Shown: positions 7,890 to 16,709, counted from the first letter of the stretch. The stretch is DNA of 64,000 bases from Betaproteobacteria bacterium (GCA_016868255.1 VGHN01000001.1:121206-185205), one strand, 5' to 3'. Translations and numbers: made by a program. Notes: generated by a model from the letters alone, not told the origin.

Positions 7890-8759
7890 GTGGGCGTGAA
7901 ACACATCGACGCCCAGCACATGCTCTACCCCGAGTTATTTCGCGCCTTTGAGCGTGTTCGGTGGGACCTAGAGAGAGACATTCCATGGCAGCGGTTTGAT
8001 GCCGCCAAGTTATCTGACGAGCAGGCGCTGACCATCAAGATGAATGCCATCACGGAGTGGGCAGCGCTGCCGGCCACCGAAATGTTTCTTCGAGACAACC
8101 GCCATGACAGTGACTTCTCTGCCTTTATGTCGGTCTGGTTCTACGAAGAGCAGAAGCACAGCCTGGTTCTCATGGAGTATCTGCGTCGATTCAAGCCGGC
8201 GTTTCTACCCACAGAAGCCGAGTTGCATGCAGTCCGATTTGAGTTCGACCCTGCGCCGGCACTCGAGACGCTGATGCTGCATTTTTGTGGCGAGATACGC
8301 CTCAATCACTGGTATCGATGTGCTGCGGACTGGCATACCGAACCAGTCATTAAAGAGATCTACCAAACAATTGCCAAGGACGAGGCTCGGCACGGCGGGG
8401 CTTACCTCCGCTACATGAAGAAGGCACTCGACCAAGTCGGCGACTCGGCCCGAAGTGCCTTTGCAAAGATTGGCGTGCTGATGGCCTCGGCCAATCGAAC
8501 TGCGAAGGCGCTTCATCCAACCAACCTTCATGTCAACCAAGCGCTTTTCCCCAATGACACTGTCCAGAGCCGCCTGCCTGAACCCGGCTGGCTCGAGCGG
8601 TGGCTCGATGAGCAGATTCAGTTCAACTCAGACTGGGAGACCCGGGTCGTGGACCGCATCCTCCACAACCTCAGCCTTCTTTTCGATCAGTCATTCTCCA
8701 GCGTGCAGGAGCTCAATCGATATCGAAGGAGTCTGCGAGCGCCTGCCGAAGTCCTCTAA
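7890..8759 (+). CDS. di-iron ferritin-fold protein, acyl-ACP-desaturase-like
   Basis: A 289-residue, mostly helical protein without a signal peptide. It carries a full carboxylate-bridged di-iron ligand set in the order used by acyl-ACP desaturases and related oxidases: glutamates around residues 56-64 (ITEWAALPATEMF), EExxH at 87-90 (YEEQKH), a glutamate near 135 (CGEIRLNH) and DExxH at 164-168 (DEARHG). It may insert a double bond or hydroxyl group into an acyl chain, which would feed the CFA-like enzyme upstream; that link is inference. Starts at GTG 7890 or GTG 7896. Its last 47 bases overlap the 3' end of the convergent coaX. Confidence 0.72.
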   Translation: MGVKHIDAQHMLYPELFRAFERVRWDLERDIPWQRFDAAKLSDEQALTIKMNAITEWAALPATEMFLRDNRHDSDFSAFMSVWFYEEQKHSLVLMEYLRRFKPAFLPTEAELHAVRFEFDPAPALETLMLHFCGEIRLNHWYRCAADWHTEPVIKEIYQTIAKDEARHGGAYLRYMKKALDQVGDSARSAFAKIGVLMASANRTAKALHPTNLHVNQALFPNDTVQSRLPEPGWLERWLDEQIQFNSDWETRVVDRILHNLSLLFDQSFSSVQELNRYRRSLRAPAEVL

Positions 8760-9615
8760 AAATTAGATCCGGGCAGTGCTCGACGGGGCAGTTCCAGTGT
8801 CGGGCCACCCGGCGACCAAAGGCATTTATCCAGTCCCTTGCGGCCCCACCGTGAACCAATATTTCATCGGGGCGCATGATCCAGGCCAAGGGTGCGAGTT
8901 GACCCATCTCGATTCCCGCCGCAATGGCATCGGCCGACTCGGTGGGCCAGTCAAGCAAACCACTCATGGGCCGCTCCCCCTGAGACAGGCCGCGACTTCG
9001 CATCAACCCTCCCAGATCCGCAGTGCCGCTGGCCAAACAAGTCTGCATCTGAAGAAAGCCTGGGGTTATATAGCCCCCGAGGAATTCTAGGCAGCGGTCC
9101 GAATTTGAATCCAAGGTGAGCCGAAGGCCGTCAATCACCGTGGCCGTTCCAGCCGAGACCACCAAGAGGTGCCTTTGCCCCTCTTTTTGGGGCCATTGGG
9201 TTTCAAGATCGACCACCCCCAGGGCAGCAGCCCATCGATCGGCGCCGAGGCTTGACGCGTAATGACTTCTAAGTCGAACCCTTCTGCCCTGAGTCAAAAC
9301 CCATCGGTCGCCAAGTCCCGAATGAAGTGGGCTCAGCCTCTTGATTCGCGCGACCGAGTATTGCGACATGAATGAACAGAGTGCCTGGGCCCGACCCTCG
9401 CCTGCGACGCAACAAAATGCCACGTCAATCCCCGAGAGCGAACCAAGGCCACCAAACAATCTGTCCACGGAGTCTTCCGAGAGGTTGTCGATTTCTTGGG
9501 TCTCAAAAGCACCCATCTCAATCGGTGTGCCCATATCGAGCGAGACCCTCTGCCATTTGCTTCGGTGGTTACCGACATCCAGGAGCAGTGCCTGTTGGGC
9601 CATAGGAGAACTCAT
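8713..9615 (-). CDS. coaX: type III pantothenate kinase
   Basis: CoaX phosphorylates pantothenate, the first committed step of coenzyme A synthesis. About 300 residues, with the ASKHA-fold motifs in order: LLLDVGNHRSKW (phosphate-1; the usual T/S is H), LGADRWAAALG, VVSAGTATVIDGL (phosphate-2) and GGYITPGFLQMQ. It follows birA on the same strand with a 9-base gap, the common betaproteobacterial birA-coaX pair. Its 3' end overlaps the opposite-strand di-iron protein gene by 47 bases. ATG 9615 is used; an ATG four codons later is possible. Confidence 0.9.
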   Translation of the reverse strand: MSSPMAQQALLLDVGNHRSKWQRVSLDMGTPIEMGAFETQEIDNLSEDSVDRLFGGLGSLSGIDVAFCCVAGEGRAQALCSFMSQYSVARIKRLSPLHSGLGDRWVLTQGRRVRLRSHYASSLGADRWAAALGVVDLETQWPQKEGQRHLLVVSAGTATVIDGLRLTLDSNSDRCLEFLGGYITPGFLQMQTCLASGTADLGGLMRSRGLSQGERPMSGLLDWPTESADAIAAGIEMGQLAPLAWIMRPDEILVHGGAARDWINAFGRRVARHWNCPVEHCPDLIFRGLRQALADSFDID

Positions 9616-9624
9616 GACAAGAGT

Positions 9625-10407
9625 TTATGCCGGCTTGGCCTCACGCATGGACAAGGCACCGAGACTGTATTCATGCACTTCTTGGCCAGGAAGTTCTAGA
9701 AGCAGCCCACCCCTTGGACTCACCCCTTGGACTCGTCCCTCCGACTGAAGGCCTCGACCCTCTCTGTCAATGAACTCAACCGACATGAGTTGATAGCGAT
9801 GGAAGGCGTTGAACCGTGCCGCCATCTCATCCGCATCGATCACTGTCTGGAACGAGAGTTGTCCAATTGCTTCAAGCAGGTGCTCAAGGACCTCCTCTCG
9901 ATGAATATTCGGCAGCGATTGAATCAGTCCTGCGGCCGAGAGGCCGTCGGGTGGGGGCTGATTCCAGCGCAGATTGACGCCCACCCCTGCCATAACCCAA
10001 GTCTGACCGCCCGATTGGCTCTGCTGGACCAACACGCCGGCCACCTTGCCTCCGCCCAACAAGAGGTCATTGGGCCATTTAAGTTCCAGCGGCTCGCTTA
10101 GGCGCTGGCCGAGCCATTTCGAGAGTGCGTCCCGAATCACCACGCTCAGCCAGAGGGGCCAAGGAGGGGAATGCCCTGGAGGCAGCCCGAGGCAGACCAA
10201 CTTCTGAAGGGGCCAGGCCACGGTTAAGGCCAGGGCCTCCCCGCTGTGTTGCCATGGCCGCTGATATTGGCCATGGCCCTCCTTCTGCTCCCAGGAGTAA
10301 ACGACGAATCCCCCCTCGAAACCCGGAGGGATTGCACTCGAATTGCGCAGCGACGCCCCTCGCAATAGTCCCAAGGCATGGGTCTGGGTAGACCCCGGTC
10401 CGGTCAT
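9625..10407 (-). CDS. birA: biotin--[acetyl-CoA-carboxylase] ligase
   Basis: Attaches biotin to the carboxyl carrier protein of acetyl-CoA carboxylase. The catalytic-domain blocks are present: EGGFVVYSWEQKEGHGQYQRPW (an unusual version of the substrate loop normally reading near GRGRxGR), LKWPNDLLLGGGKVAGVLVQ, and AGVGVNLRWN. At about 260 residues there is no room for the N-terminal DNA-binding HTH of E. coli BirA, so it should act only as a ligase. The open frame reaches 10566, inside the divergent VanZ-like gene; I chose the ATG at 10407, with 10425 as an alternative. It starts 37 bases from the divergent gene. Confidence 0.88.
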   Translation of the reverse strand: MTGPGSTQTHALGLLRGASLRNSSAIPPGFEGGFVVYSWEQKEGHGQYQRPWQHSGEALALTVAWPLQKLVCLGLPPGHSPPWPLWLSVVIRDALSKWLGQRLSEPLELKWPNDLLLGGGKVAGVLVQQSQSGGQTWVMAGVGVNLRWNQPPPDGLSAAGLIQSLPNIHREEVLEHLLEAIGQLSFQTVIDADEMAARFNAFHRYQLMSVEFIDREGRGLQSEGRVQGVSPRGGLLLELPGQEVHEYSLGALSMREAKPA

Positions 10408-10444
10408 GCATACACGTGGCCACATGAGTTGGCATGATACGGAG

Positions 10445-11635
10445 ATGGCCATCTCAATTCGACACCGAGCACGGTGGGAACTCTGGGTCCTTGGCTTGGG
10501 CTTGATTGCGAGCATCGGTCTCATTAGCCTGCACCCCTTCGAAGGGTGGCGATGGCCATCGAGCAACCCATTGGGCTTTTTGTGGGCGCCCCTGCCACGT
10601 TATCGGACCCGATTCGATCTCTGGGCGAATTTTCTCGCCTACGTGCCTCTGGGCCTAGCGTGGGCGGCCATCTGGGGCCATCGCGGGGTCCTTCGTGCGA
10701 TGGCAATGGCAGTCGGCTTGGCCGCAGCACTGTCTTTCTCGATGGAGTTCACACAGGCCTTTCTTCCGAGCCGCAGGCCCCAATGGCTCGACCTCGCCCT
10801 CAATTGCCTCGGCGCCCTCGTCGGCTCGTTAATGTGGCTCCTCAGCCTTCGAGCCGCTCGACCACGGCCGGATCGGGGTGCGCGACACGTCTGGGGAAGT
10901 GGCCCCATCAGCCTAGCGGGTGCCACCGTTCTAACTCTGCTTTGGATCTTCGCCCAGGCGGCCAACACAGGGCCTTGGTTGGCATTCGGGGGACTCATGC
11001 CGGAGGTCGTCGGCTGGCGCCCATTTGCTCCATCGACAAGTATGGGCGGGCCGCTGACCGAGGCGGAGAGAGTGCTGACGGAGGCCAGCCTGGTTTTTTG
11101 CGCGCTGCTTGGGTTGGCCATTCATATTCGACTGGGTCTCGCTGGGCGCAATAACGAATGGCTCGCCAGGCTCTCGGAGAGTTGGCCGTGGATGGTGGGA
11201 CTCTCGATTGGCCTGGGGCTCATTGCACGCTTTTGTTGGATTTGGGCCTTCTCCAAAGAGCCCATCGGCACAGAGGGGTTTGCCTCTCAGATCGAGGCTT
11301 GGTTGAGCCCGGGCGTTCAAGCGGGCTTGCTCTTTACCGCGCTTGGGGGAGCAGCCGTCTCGTTTCTTGGTCCTGCCCGCCTCTGTATCTTGGGCTTGGT
11401 ATTGGCGGGAGTACTCGCAGCGCTCTCCTCGGGCCTGCCTTTGACTCATTCTGGCGGCGCGGGAGAGCCTCTGCTCATCGCGCCAAGAGGCGAGTGGGCG
11501 AATTTGAAGGGCCTTGCCAGTTGGGCCGCCGACCTATGGCCATTCGCATCAGCGGCATGGCTGGCGCTGTGGCTGTCTCGAACGCATCTGATGCGTGGTC
11601 TGGGAGTTCGGCGGCCTTCACGGCTTAAACTATGA
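10445..11635 (+). CDS. VanZ-like membrane protein
   Basis: About 396 residues. The N-terminal half has the VanZ-like pattern: a membrane segment, then HPFEGWRWP, RTRFDLWANFLAYVPLGL and the late MEFTQAFLPSRRPQWLDLALNCLG. The C-terminal half adds several more hydrophobic segments. VanZ relatives lower sensitivity to teicoplanin-like antibiotics in some Gram-positives, but in proteobacteria their role is unknown. ATG 10445 is directly preceded by GGAG with almost no spacing, so ATG 10424 may be the true start. Its stop lies 3 bases before the ferredoxin gene, suggesting an operon with the next two genes. Confidence 0.8.
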   Translation: MAISIRHRARWELWVLGLGLIASIGLISLHPFEGWRWPSSNPLGFLWAPLPRYRTRFDLWANFLAYVPLGLAWAAIWGHRGVLRAMAMAVGLAAALSFSMEFTQAFLPSRRPQWLDLALNCLGALVGSLMWLLSLRAARPRPDRGARHVWGSGPISLAGATVLTLLWIFAQAANTGPWLAFGGLMPEVVGWRPFAPSTSMGGPLTEAERVLTEASLVFCALLGLAIHIRLGLAGRNNEWLARLSESWPWMVGLSIGLGLIARFCWIWAFSKEPIGTEGFASQIEAWLSPGVQAGLLFTALGGAAVSFLGPARLCILGLVLAGVLAALSSGLPLTHSGGAGEPLLIAPRGEWANLKGLASWAADLWPFASAAWLALWLSRTHLMRGLGVRRPSRLKL

Positions 11636-11638
11636 GTC

Positions 11639-11959
11639 ATGAGCATCTACAAGCACCATGTATTTTTCTGCATCAACCAGAGAGAGGGCGGCGCCGAGTG
11701 CTGTAACAACTGTGGGGGCTCCCAATTGCAGGCCTACGCGAAGGAGAAGATTCAATCCCTTCGGCTCAATGGTCCCGGCAAGGTGAGGGTCAACAGGGCG
11801 GGTTGCCTCGACCAGTGTGACAGGGGCCCCGTTGCCGTCGTCTACCCCGAAGGCGTCTGGTACCAACTCTTTGATGAGTCCGACGTCGACGAGATTATTC
11901 AAGAGCACCTAATTGGCGGGCGGCCCGTGGCGCGGCTTCGCATCGCCGATGAACGCTAA
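11639..11959 (+). CDS. (2Fe-2S) thioredoxin-fold ferredoxin
   Basis: A 106-residue protein of the thioredoxin-like ferredoxin family. The cluster ligands are likely among the cysteines of [18 protein letters not shown] near the N-terminus and the [10 protein letters not shown] motif mid-protein; this CxxxC spacing followed by a glycine-proline-rich strand is typical. It probably shuttles electrons in the cytoplasm, partner unknown. The downstream hydrolase start overlaps its last codons. The family is commonly found beside a small alpha/beta hydrolase in betaproteobacteria, as here. Confidence 0.85.
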   Translation: MSIYKHHVFFCINQREGGAECCNNCGGSQLQAYAKEKIQSLRLNGPGKVRVNRAGCLDQCDRGPVAVVYPEGVWYQLFDESDVDEIIQEHLIGGRPVARLRIADER

Positions 11960-12608
11960 GACCGAGGTTCTGCGGATTCCGGGCCCAACGGGCCAGCTCG
12001 AGTTGGCCATTGATCGGCCGGAGGGGCCCGCCCGTGGGATTGCGGTCATCGCTCATCCCCATCCCCTCTTCGGTGGCACGAAAGACAACAAAGTGGTTCA
12101 GACCATTGCGCGTGCCATGCTCTCCCGTGAGATGGCCTGTGTTCGGCCGAGCTTTCGCGGTGTTGGGGGCAGCGAAGGGGTCCATGACCATGGCCAAGGC
12201 GAGAGGGATGACCTATGGGCCGCGTGGCAGTGGGCCGAGCAGCACCTTGGAGCCGAAGCGGGGGATAAGCGCTGGCAGGCTGGCTTTTCATTTGGCGCGG
12301 TGATGTCAAGCCATCTTGCTGTTGAATGGCTCGACCGACGAAGTGCCATGGGGTTGGCACCCCTCGGTTTGTCCGCCTGCCTTCTGGTGGGTCTGGCCAC
12401 TGAGCGAATGAACCCAGCCCCACCGGTTCTTGGCGTTACGCGAATGATTCATGGTGAAGAGGACGACGTGGCAAGCCTCTCTGGGGCTCTTGAATACGCG
12501 CGACCACACCACCAGCCCATTCTAGTGTTGCCTGGGGCGGGGCATTTTTTTCACGGTCTGCTCATCGAGTTGCGAGAAATGGTCCTCACAAGCCTCTCCA
12601 ATGCCTAA
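11949..12608 (+). CDS. alpha/beta hydrolase (COG2945 type)
   Basis: About 219 residues. Motifs of the fold are in order: [16 protein letters not shown] (oxyanion region), [12 protein letters not shown], the nucleophile elbow AGFSFGA (Ser in GFSFG), HGEEDDV (acid) and GAGHFF (His). The family has esterase-like members but the physiological substrate is unknown. ATG 11949 lies inside the ferredoxin stop region (11-base overlap) and fits the family start better than the ORF-track start at 11913. The 3' end overlaps the start of the dacA-like gene by 8 bases. Confidence 0.85.
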   Translation: MNAKTEVLRIPGPTGQLELAIDRPEGPARGIAVIAHPHPLFGGTKDNKVVQTIARAMLSREMACVRPSFRGVGGSEGVHDHGQGERDDLWAAWQWAEQHLGAEAGDKRWQAGFSFGAVMSSHLAVEWLDRRSAMGLAPLGLSACLLVGLATERMNPAPPVLGVTRMIHGEEDDVASLSGALEYARPHHQPILVLPGAGHFFHGLLIELREMVLTSLSNA

Positions 12609-13863
12609 GAATCTCAGAAGAGCCCTCCTCTCCGAAGCCCTTCAGTGCAGTCTTCTGGCCGCGGGCATATTGGGTTTGCCCCGCGAAGTTTTTTCCCAGG
12701 CCCTCGCGAACAATTCAAAGACAGTGGCAGAGCCGGACTGGCCCATTGCGAACCCTGTCACGGCCAGGGCTTGGATTCTCGTGGATCTCACCACGGGGCA
12801 GTCGCTGGCCGGTCAAGAAGACAGCCGCCCCCTGGAACCCGGTGGGCTCACCTCCATGATGACCGCCTACCTCGCCCTGGCTGCACTTCGGGACCGGCAG
12901 CTCCGCATGCAGCAGGTGATTCCCGGGCCCGATCCTGCGAGTGTGCCGGCGGGTCCGAAGATGTTCCTGCCTCCATCAGGCGCCACAGTAAAGGAGTTGC
13001 TTGTTGGGGTCTTCTTAATTGGCGCTCTCGATGCGGCCATTGCTCTGGCCAACGCCATTGCAGGAGGCGAGGAACAATTTGTCGCTCTGATGAATGAGAC
13101 TGCCCGGCGCCTGGGCATGGAGTCGACTCGTTTTGTGAATGCAACAGGCACCCCGGGGGCTGTGGGCGCAAGTGGCGCCGGGAGCACCGCAAGACCCGTT
13201 ACCACAGCGCGAGACCTCGCCTTGCTCGGGTTGCGCACCTATCAAGAGTTTCCCGATGTTCTCCAGATCACCACCCAGCGCGAGTTCGTTGCCAACGGCA
13301 TTCGCCAGACCAACCGCAACCGGCTGCTCTGGCTCGATCGAAGCGTCGACGGCTTTCTTGCGACCGATCAGAGTCTGGCCTCGTCTTGCTTAGTGACTGC
13401 TCGTCGCCCCCAGCCACTTGGGCCGAAGGAGCAAATTCAGCGCCGAATCATGCTCGTTCTACTGGAGTCCAAGAGCATCGAGGCCCGTGCCCAGGAGACC
13501 CTCGAACTACTCAATTTCGGGTTTCAACAATTTGACCTGGTTCGACTCTTTCGGCAAGACGCGCTACCGGCCTCAATTGAAGTGTTCAAAGGTGTTCGTC
13601 CCAAAGTCAAGACTGAGTTTCGACAAGATGTCATGGTTGCAGCCCCACGGCGCCAGATTCCGCTGCTGCGCGCAGAGATGGAGACTGCACAGGGGCTTGT
13701 CGCGCCTGTCACGGCTGGTCAGGCTGTTGGTGCCCTGCGGATCTCGCTTGGAAACCTTGCCATTCATCGGGTTGACTTGGTGGCCGCCGAGTCCATTGAA
13801 TCGGCGGGCCTCCTAGGGCGGGCCATCGACAGCCTCCGACTCATTGTGAAGACACTGCCATGA
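12601..13863 (+). CDS. DacA/PBP5-like D,D-carboxypeptidase homologue with all catalytic motifs lost
   Basis: A 420-residue homologue of PBP5/6 in the gene order dacA-dat-ybeD-lipB-lipA that is standard in betaproteobacteria. Fold landmarks survive: AWILVDLTTGQSLAGQ, the MMTAYL helix, IALANAIAGGEEQFVALMN, NGIRQTNRNRLLW and SVDGF, plus the C-terminal beta domain and an amphipathic tail (GLLGRAIDSLRLIVKTLP) like the PBP5 membrane anchor. The active site does not survive. SxxK reads G82-L-T-S85, SxN reads G141-A-L143, and KTG reads L253-A-T255. Catalytic Ser and both Lys are therefore absent, and peptidase activity is not expected. The reading frame is intact, so the gene is probably still used, perhaps as a regulator or peptidoglycan-binding protein. 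The N-terminus has a weak signal peptide. Confidence 0.85.
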   Translation: MPKNLRRALLSEALQCSLLAAGILGLPREVFSQALANNSKTVAEPDWPIANPVTARAWILVDLTTGQSLAGQEDSRPLEPGGLTSMMTAYLALAALRDRQLRMQQVIPGPDPASVPAGPKMFLPPSGATVKELLVGVFLIGALDAAIALANAIAGGEEQFVALMNETARRLGMESTRFVNATGTPGAVGASGAGSTARPVTTARDLALLGLRTYQEFPDVLQITTQREFVANGIRQTNRNRLLWLDRSVDGFLATDQSLASSCLVTARRPQPLGPKEQIQRRIMLVLLESKSIEARAQETLELLNFGFQQFDLVRLFRQDALPASIEVFKGVRPKVKTEFRQDVMVAAPRRQIPLLRAEMETAQGLVAPVTAGQAVGALRISLGNLAIHRVDLVAAESIESAGLLGRAIDSLRLIVKTLP

Positions 13864-14750
13864 TTCTCGAAGCGACGTTTCCCTCAGAGCTGGATCCCTC
13901 GGCACCCGCGTTCCTCAATGGGCATTGGACGACGCTCTCGGAGGCAAAGGTGTCGGTCCTGGACCGCGGCTTTCTCTTCGGTGATGGCGTCTATGAAGTG
14001 GTCCCGGTCTACAGTCGACGTCCCTTTGCCTGGGATCTTCACCTCGATCGGTTGACTCGCAGCCTGTCATCGATTGCACTGCACTTGGAGCACCCCTTTG
14101 ACTGGACTGGACTCGTCACAGAGATGACCAAGCGGGCAAACACCGACGATCAATTCATCTACATTCAAGTGACGCGAGGAGTGGCCAAGCGCGACCATGC
14201 ATTCCCCCGCCCTGGCGTGTCTCCCACCATCCTCGCGATGGTCTCACCCTTTAAGCGACCCAGTCAGCAAGATCGAGAGCGGGGTATCCGAGCGATTTCG
14301 GTTCCCGATGAGCGCTGGCTTCGCTGTGACATTAAGTCGGTGGCCCTTCTCGGTAACGTACTCGCAAGAGAGGCGGCTGTGGCCCAGGGTGCCCAGGAGG
14401 CGCTGCTGATTCGCGATGGCCTGCTCACGGAGGGGGCGGCTTCCAACATATGGGTCGTTCGAGAGCAACGGCTTATTAGTCCGCCAAGAGGCCGGCAGAT
14501 GCTCGCTGGCATTCGCCTCTCACTCATTCCGCGGCTGGCCAAAGAGCTGGGCATCGAGGTGGCCTTCGGTGAGGTCCGCGAAGACGAATTGCCCGAGGCG
14601 ACTGAGCTCATGATGAGCTCGGCCACCAAAGAGCTGTTGCCATTCACGCAGCTCAACCATCAACCCGTGGGAGACGGGCGCCCAGGCCCCATCTACAAGG
14701 CGCTGCGTGCGGCTTACGACGAGGCAATTGAGAAACATCGGGTCGCCTGA
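13860..14750 (+). CDS. dat: D-amino-acid aminotransferase (class IV PLP)
   Basis: A 296-residue fold-type IV PLP transaminase. Visible motifs: FLNGHWTTLSEAKVSVLDRGFLFGDGVYE at the N-terminus, the PLP lysine in CDIKSVALLGNVLA, and LLTEGAASNIWVV contacting the cofactor phosphate. Class IV enzymes include D-alanine, branched-chain and aminodeoxychorismate forms; D-amino-acid specificity is assigned from gene order after the dacA homologue, where dat normally sits. It begins inside the stop of the previous gene (ATGA overlap), indicating coupling. The likely role is interconversion of D-Ala and D-Glu for cell-wall precursor metabolism. Confidence 0.85.
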   Translation: MILEATFPSELDPSAPAFLNGHWTTLSEAKVSVLDRGFLFGDGVYEVVPVYSRRPFAWDLHLDRLTRSLSSIALHLEHPFDWTGLVTEMTKRANTDDQFIYIQVTRGVAKRDHAFPRPGVSPTILAMVSPFKRPSQQDRERGIRAISVPDERWLRCDIKSVALLGNVLAREAAVAQGAQEALLIRDGLLTEGAASNIWVVREQRLISPPRGRQMLAGIRLSLIPRLAKELGIEVAFGEVREDELPEATELMMSSATKELLPFTQLNHQPVGDGRPGPIYKALRAAYDEAIEKHRVA

Positions 14751-14782
14751 GCATCAGCCCACCACCCCGCAAGACAGTCAAT

Positions 14783-15094
14783 ATGTCCAACATGCCCAAT
14801 AAGCCTCCCGGTCGCCCAGAAGAAGGTGCGACCGACCGGGTCTCCCTCTTGACCTTCCCTTGTGCATTCCCGATCAAGGTGATGGGAGAGCGTCGCGATG
14901 GCTTCGCCGAGGAGATCATTCGATCGATCGCAGGCGAGACCGGCCCGCTCCAAGAGAGCCAGATCGAGATGCGCACGAGTCGGCAGGCGAAGTACCTGGG
15001 GCTCACCATCACCGTCAATGCCGAGTCTCAAGCCCAACTCGACCGAATCTATCGAACACTGACTTCGCACCCATGGGTCAAGGTCGTCCTCTAA
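14783..15094 (+). CDS. ybeD: YbeD / DUF493 family protein
   Basis: A 103-residue protein with the DUF493 pattern (LLTFPCAFPIKVMGE, then EIRTSRQAKYLGLTITV-like sequence and a C-terminal [14 protein letters not shown]). The fold resembles ACT regulatory domains; the family is conserved next to lipB but its function is not settled. The first ~15 residues (MSNMPNKPPGRPEEGATD) are polar and probably disordered. The ATG is used; lipB starts inside its last codons, so expression is coupled. Confidence 0.88.
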   Translation: MSNMPNKPPGRPEEGATDRVSLLTFPCAFPIKVMGERRDGFAEEIIRSIAGETGPLQESQIEMRTSRQAKYLGLTITVNAESQAQLDRIYRTLTSHPWVKVVL

Positions 15095-15726
15095 GTGCCC
15101 CTCGCATCCGGATTTTTCGCGAGGCGGATTACGAGGAATCGGTGGGCCAGATGCAGGAGTGGCTGGATCAAGCGGAACCCAACACGCCTGAAGAAATATG
15201 GCTCATTGAACACAAGCCCGTCTTCACCCTCGGGTTGGCGGCCGACCCTATTCATGTCATCGCGCCCGGTGACATCCGTGTGGTTCAGGCCAACCGCGGG
15301 GGAGAAGTGACTTATCACGGGCCAGGGCAGTTGGTGGTCTATCCCCTCGTGAATCTGGCTTCGCATGGACTCATGGTGCGCGAATGGGTGCGACTGCTCG
15401 AGGACAGCATTCTGAGTTGGGTTCTCGGCCTGGGGGTGAGAGGTGCCTGCCGATGGCCCGGTGAGCCAGGCGTCTATTTCCCGGTCGATCAGCGTCTTGC
15501 CAAGTTCGCAGCCCTTGGGCTCAAGATTCGCAGGGGGTTTAGCTCCCATGGGTTGGCCATCAACGTGCAAATGAACCTTGAGCCCTTTAGTCGAATTCAT
15601 CCCTGTGGCCATGCGGACCTCGAGTCAATTGATCTCGCTAGAATGGGCGTGACACTCGATTGGCAATCAGCGGCAGAAAGTTTCTCCAAACACCTGATCG
15701 AAATCCTCGAAACCACCCGGCCATGA
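15073..15726 (+). CDS. lipB: octanoyl-[acyl-carrier-protein]:protein N-octanoyltransferase
   Basis: Transfers octanoate from ACP to lipoyl domains, the first step of endogenous lipoylation. About 217 residues. [19 protein letters not shown] holds the substrate-binding signature, [15 protein letters not shown] carries the catalytic lysine and [11 protein letters not shown] carries the nucleophilic cysteine; all are intact. I chose ATG 15073, overlapping ybeD by 22 bases, because the ORF-track start (14860) is deep inside ybeD. The lipA start overlaps the lipB stop (ATGA). Confidence 0.92.
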   Translation: MGQGRPLSAPRIRIFREADYEESVGQMQEWLDQAEPNTPEEIWLIEHKPVFTLGLAADPIHVIAPGDIRVVQANRGGEVTYHGPGQLVVYPLVNLASHGLMVREWVRLLEDSILSWVLGLGVRGACRWPGEPGVYFPVDQRLAKFAALGLKIRRGFSSHGLAINVQMNLEPFSRIHPCGHADLESIDLARMGVTLDWQSAAESFSKHLIEILETTRP

Positions 15727-16709
15727 CCGACCAAGCACAACGCAGGCGCCTCGACCTTGGGCCACAGAAGCCGTCGCCCAAACTCAAGGGCGCAGCCAAG
15801 ACTGAAAAGATCCCAATCAAGATCGTGCCTGCACCATCGCCCGATAAGCCCAGCTGGATTCGAGTGAAGGCGCCTTCTCCCAACACGCGTTTTTTTGAGA
15901 TCAAGTCGATTCTTCGAGAACATGGGCTGCACACAGTCTGCGAAGAGGCCTCTTGCCCCAACATCGGCGAGTGCTTCGGGCATGGCACCGCCACTTTTAT
16001 GATCATGGGCGACAAGTGCACACGGCGTTGCCCTTTTTGCGATGTGGGGCATGGCAGGCCAGACCCCCTCAACCCAGATGAGCCAAAGAATCTCGCCGCC
16101 ACAATTGCTGCTCTGAAATTGCGCTATGTGGTGATCACGAGCGTCGACCGAGATGACCTCAGAGACGGGGGGGCACAACACTTTGTCGATTGCATCCGGG
16201 CCACGCGAGAATCATCGCCTTCGACAAAAATTGAGGTTCTTGTACCCGACTTCCGTGGCCGCCTCGATCGGGCACTGGCCATTTTAGAGGCGGCGCCTCC
16301 TGATATCATGAATCACAATCTCGAAACCGTGCCGCGCCTCTACAAGGCCGCAAGACCGGGTTCGGATTATTCTCACTCTCTGCATCTTCTCAAAGCCTTC
16401 AAGCAAAAGGTGTCCGGTGTTCCCACCAAAAGCGGAATCATGCTGGGCCTAGGGGAGACATTTGATGAGGTGGTGTCCGTCATGCGCGACCTTAGAGAGC
16501 ATCGGGTCGACATGATCACCATCGGCCAGTACCTGGCGCCCTCAAATGCCCATTTGCCAGTGGTTCGATACGTGACCCCAGAGGAGTTTGCCAAGCTGGA
16601 GACCCTGGCAATCGAACTGGGTTTTGCGCATGCTGCAGTGGGCCCCCTGGTTCGCTCCTCCTACCATGCGGACCAGCAAGCGCTATCAGCCGGGCAGTTC
16701 AGCTCGTAG
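15723..16709 (+). CDS. lipA: lipoyl synthase (radical SAM)
   Basis: Inserts two sulfurs into protein-bound octanoate to make lipoyl cofactor. About 328 residues. Both [4Fe-4S] sites are intact: the auxiliary cluster cysteines in [12 protein letters not shown] and the radical SAM motif CTRRCPFC; the late [10 protein letters not shown] holds the serine ligand of the auxiliary cluster. Start ATG 15723 overlaps the lipB stop; the 22 extra residues in the ORF track lie within lipB. The 3' end overlaps the convergent TlpA-like gene by 24 bases. Confidence 0.95.
   Translation: MTDQAQRRRLDLGPQKPSPKLKGAAKTEKIPIKIVPAPSPDKPSWIRVKAPSPNTRFFEIKSILREHGLHTVCEEASCPNIGECFGHGTATFMIMGDKCTRRCPFCDVGHGRPDPLNPDEPKNLAATIAALKLRYVVITSVDRDDLRDGGAQHFVDCIRATRESSPSTKIEVLVPDFRGRLDRALAILEAAPPDIMNHNLETVPRLYKAARPGSDYSHSLHLLKAFKQKVSGVPTKSGIMLGLGETFDEVVSVMRDLREHRVDMITIGQYLAPSNAHLPVVRYVTPEEFAKLETLAIELGFAHAAVGPLVRSSYHADQQALSAGQFSS

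Noticed and set aside
12601-13863. dacA-like gene as a pseudogene
   Set aside because: No frameshift or internal stop, family length kept, and coupled to dat by overlapping stop/start, so it is described as a pseudoenzyme gene instead.
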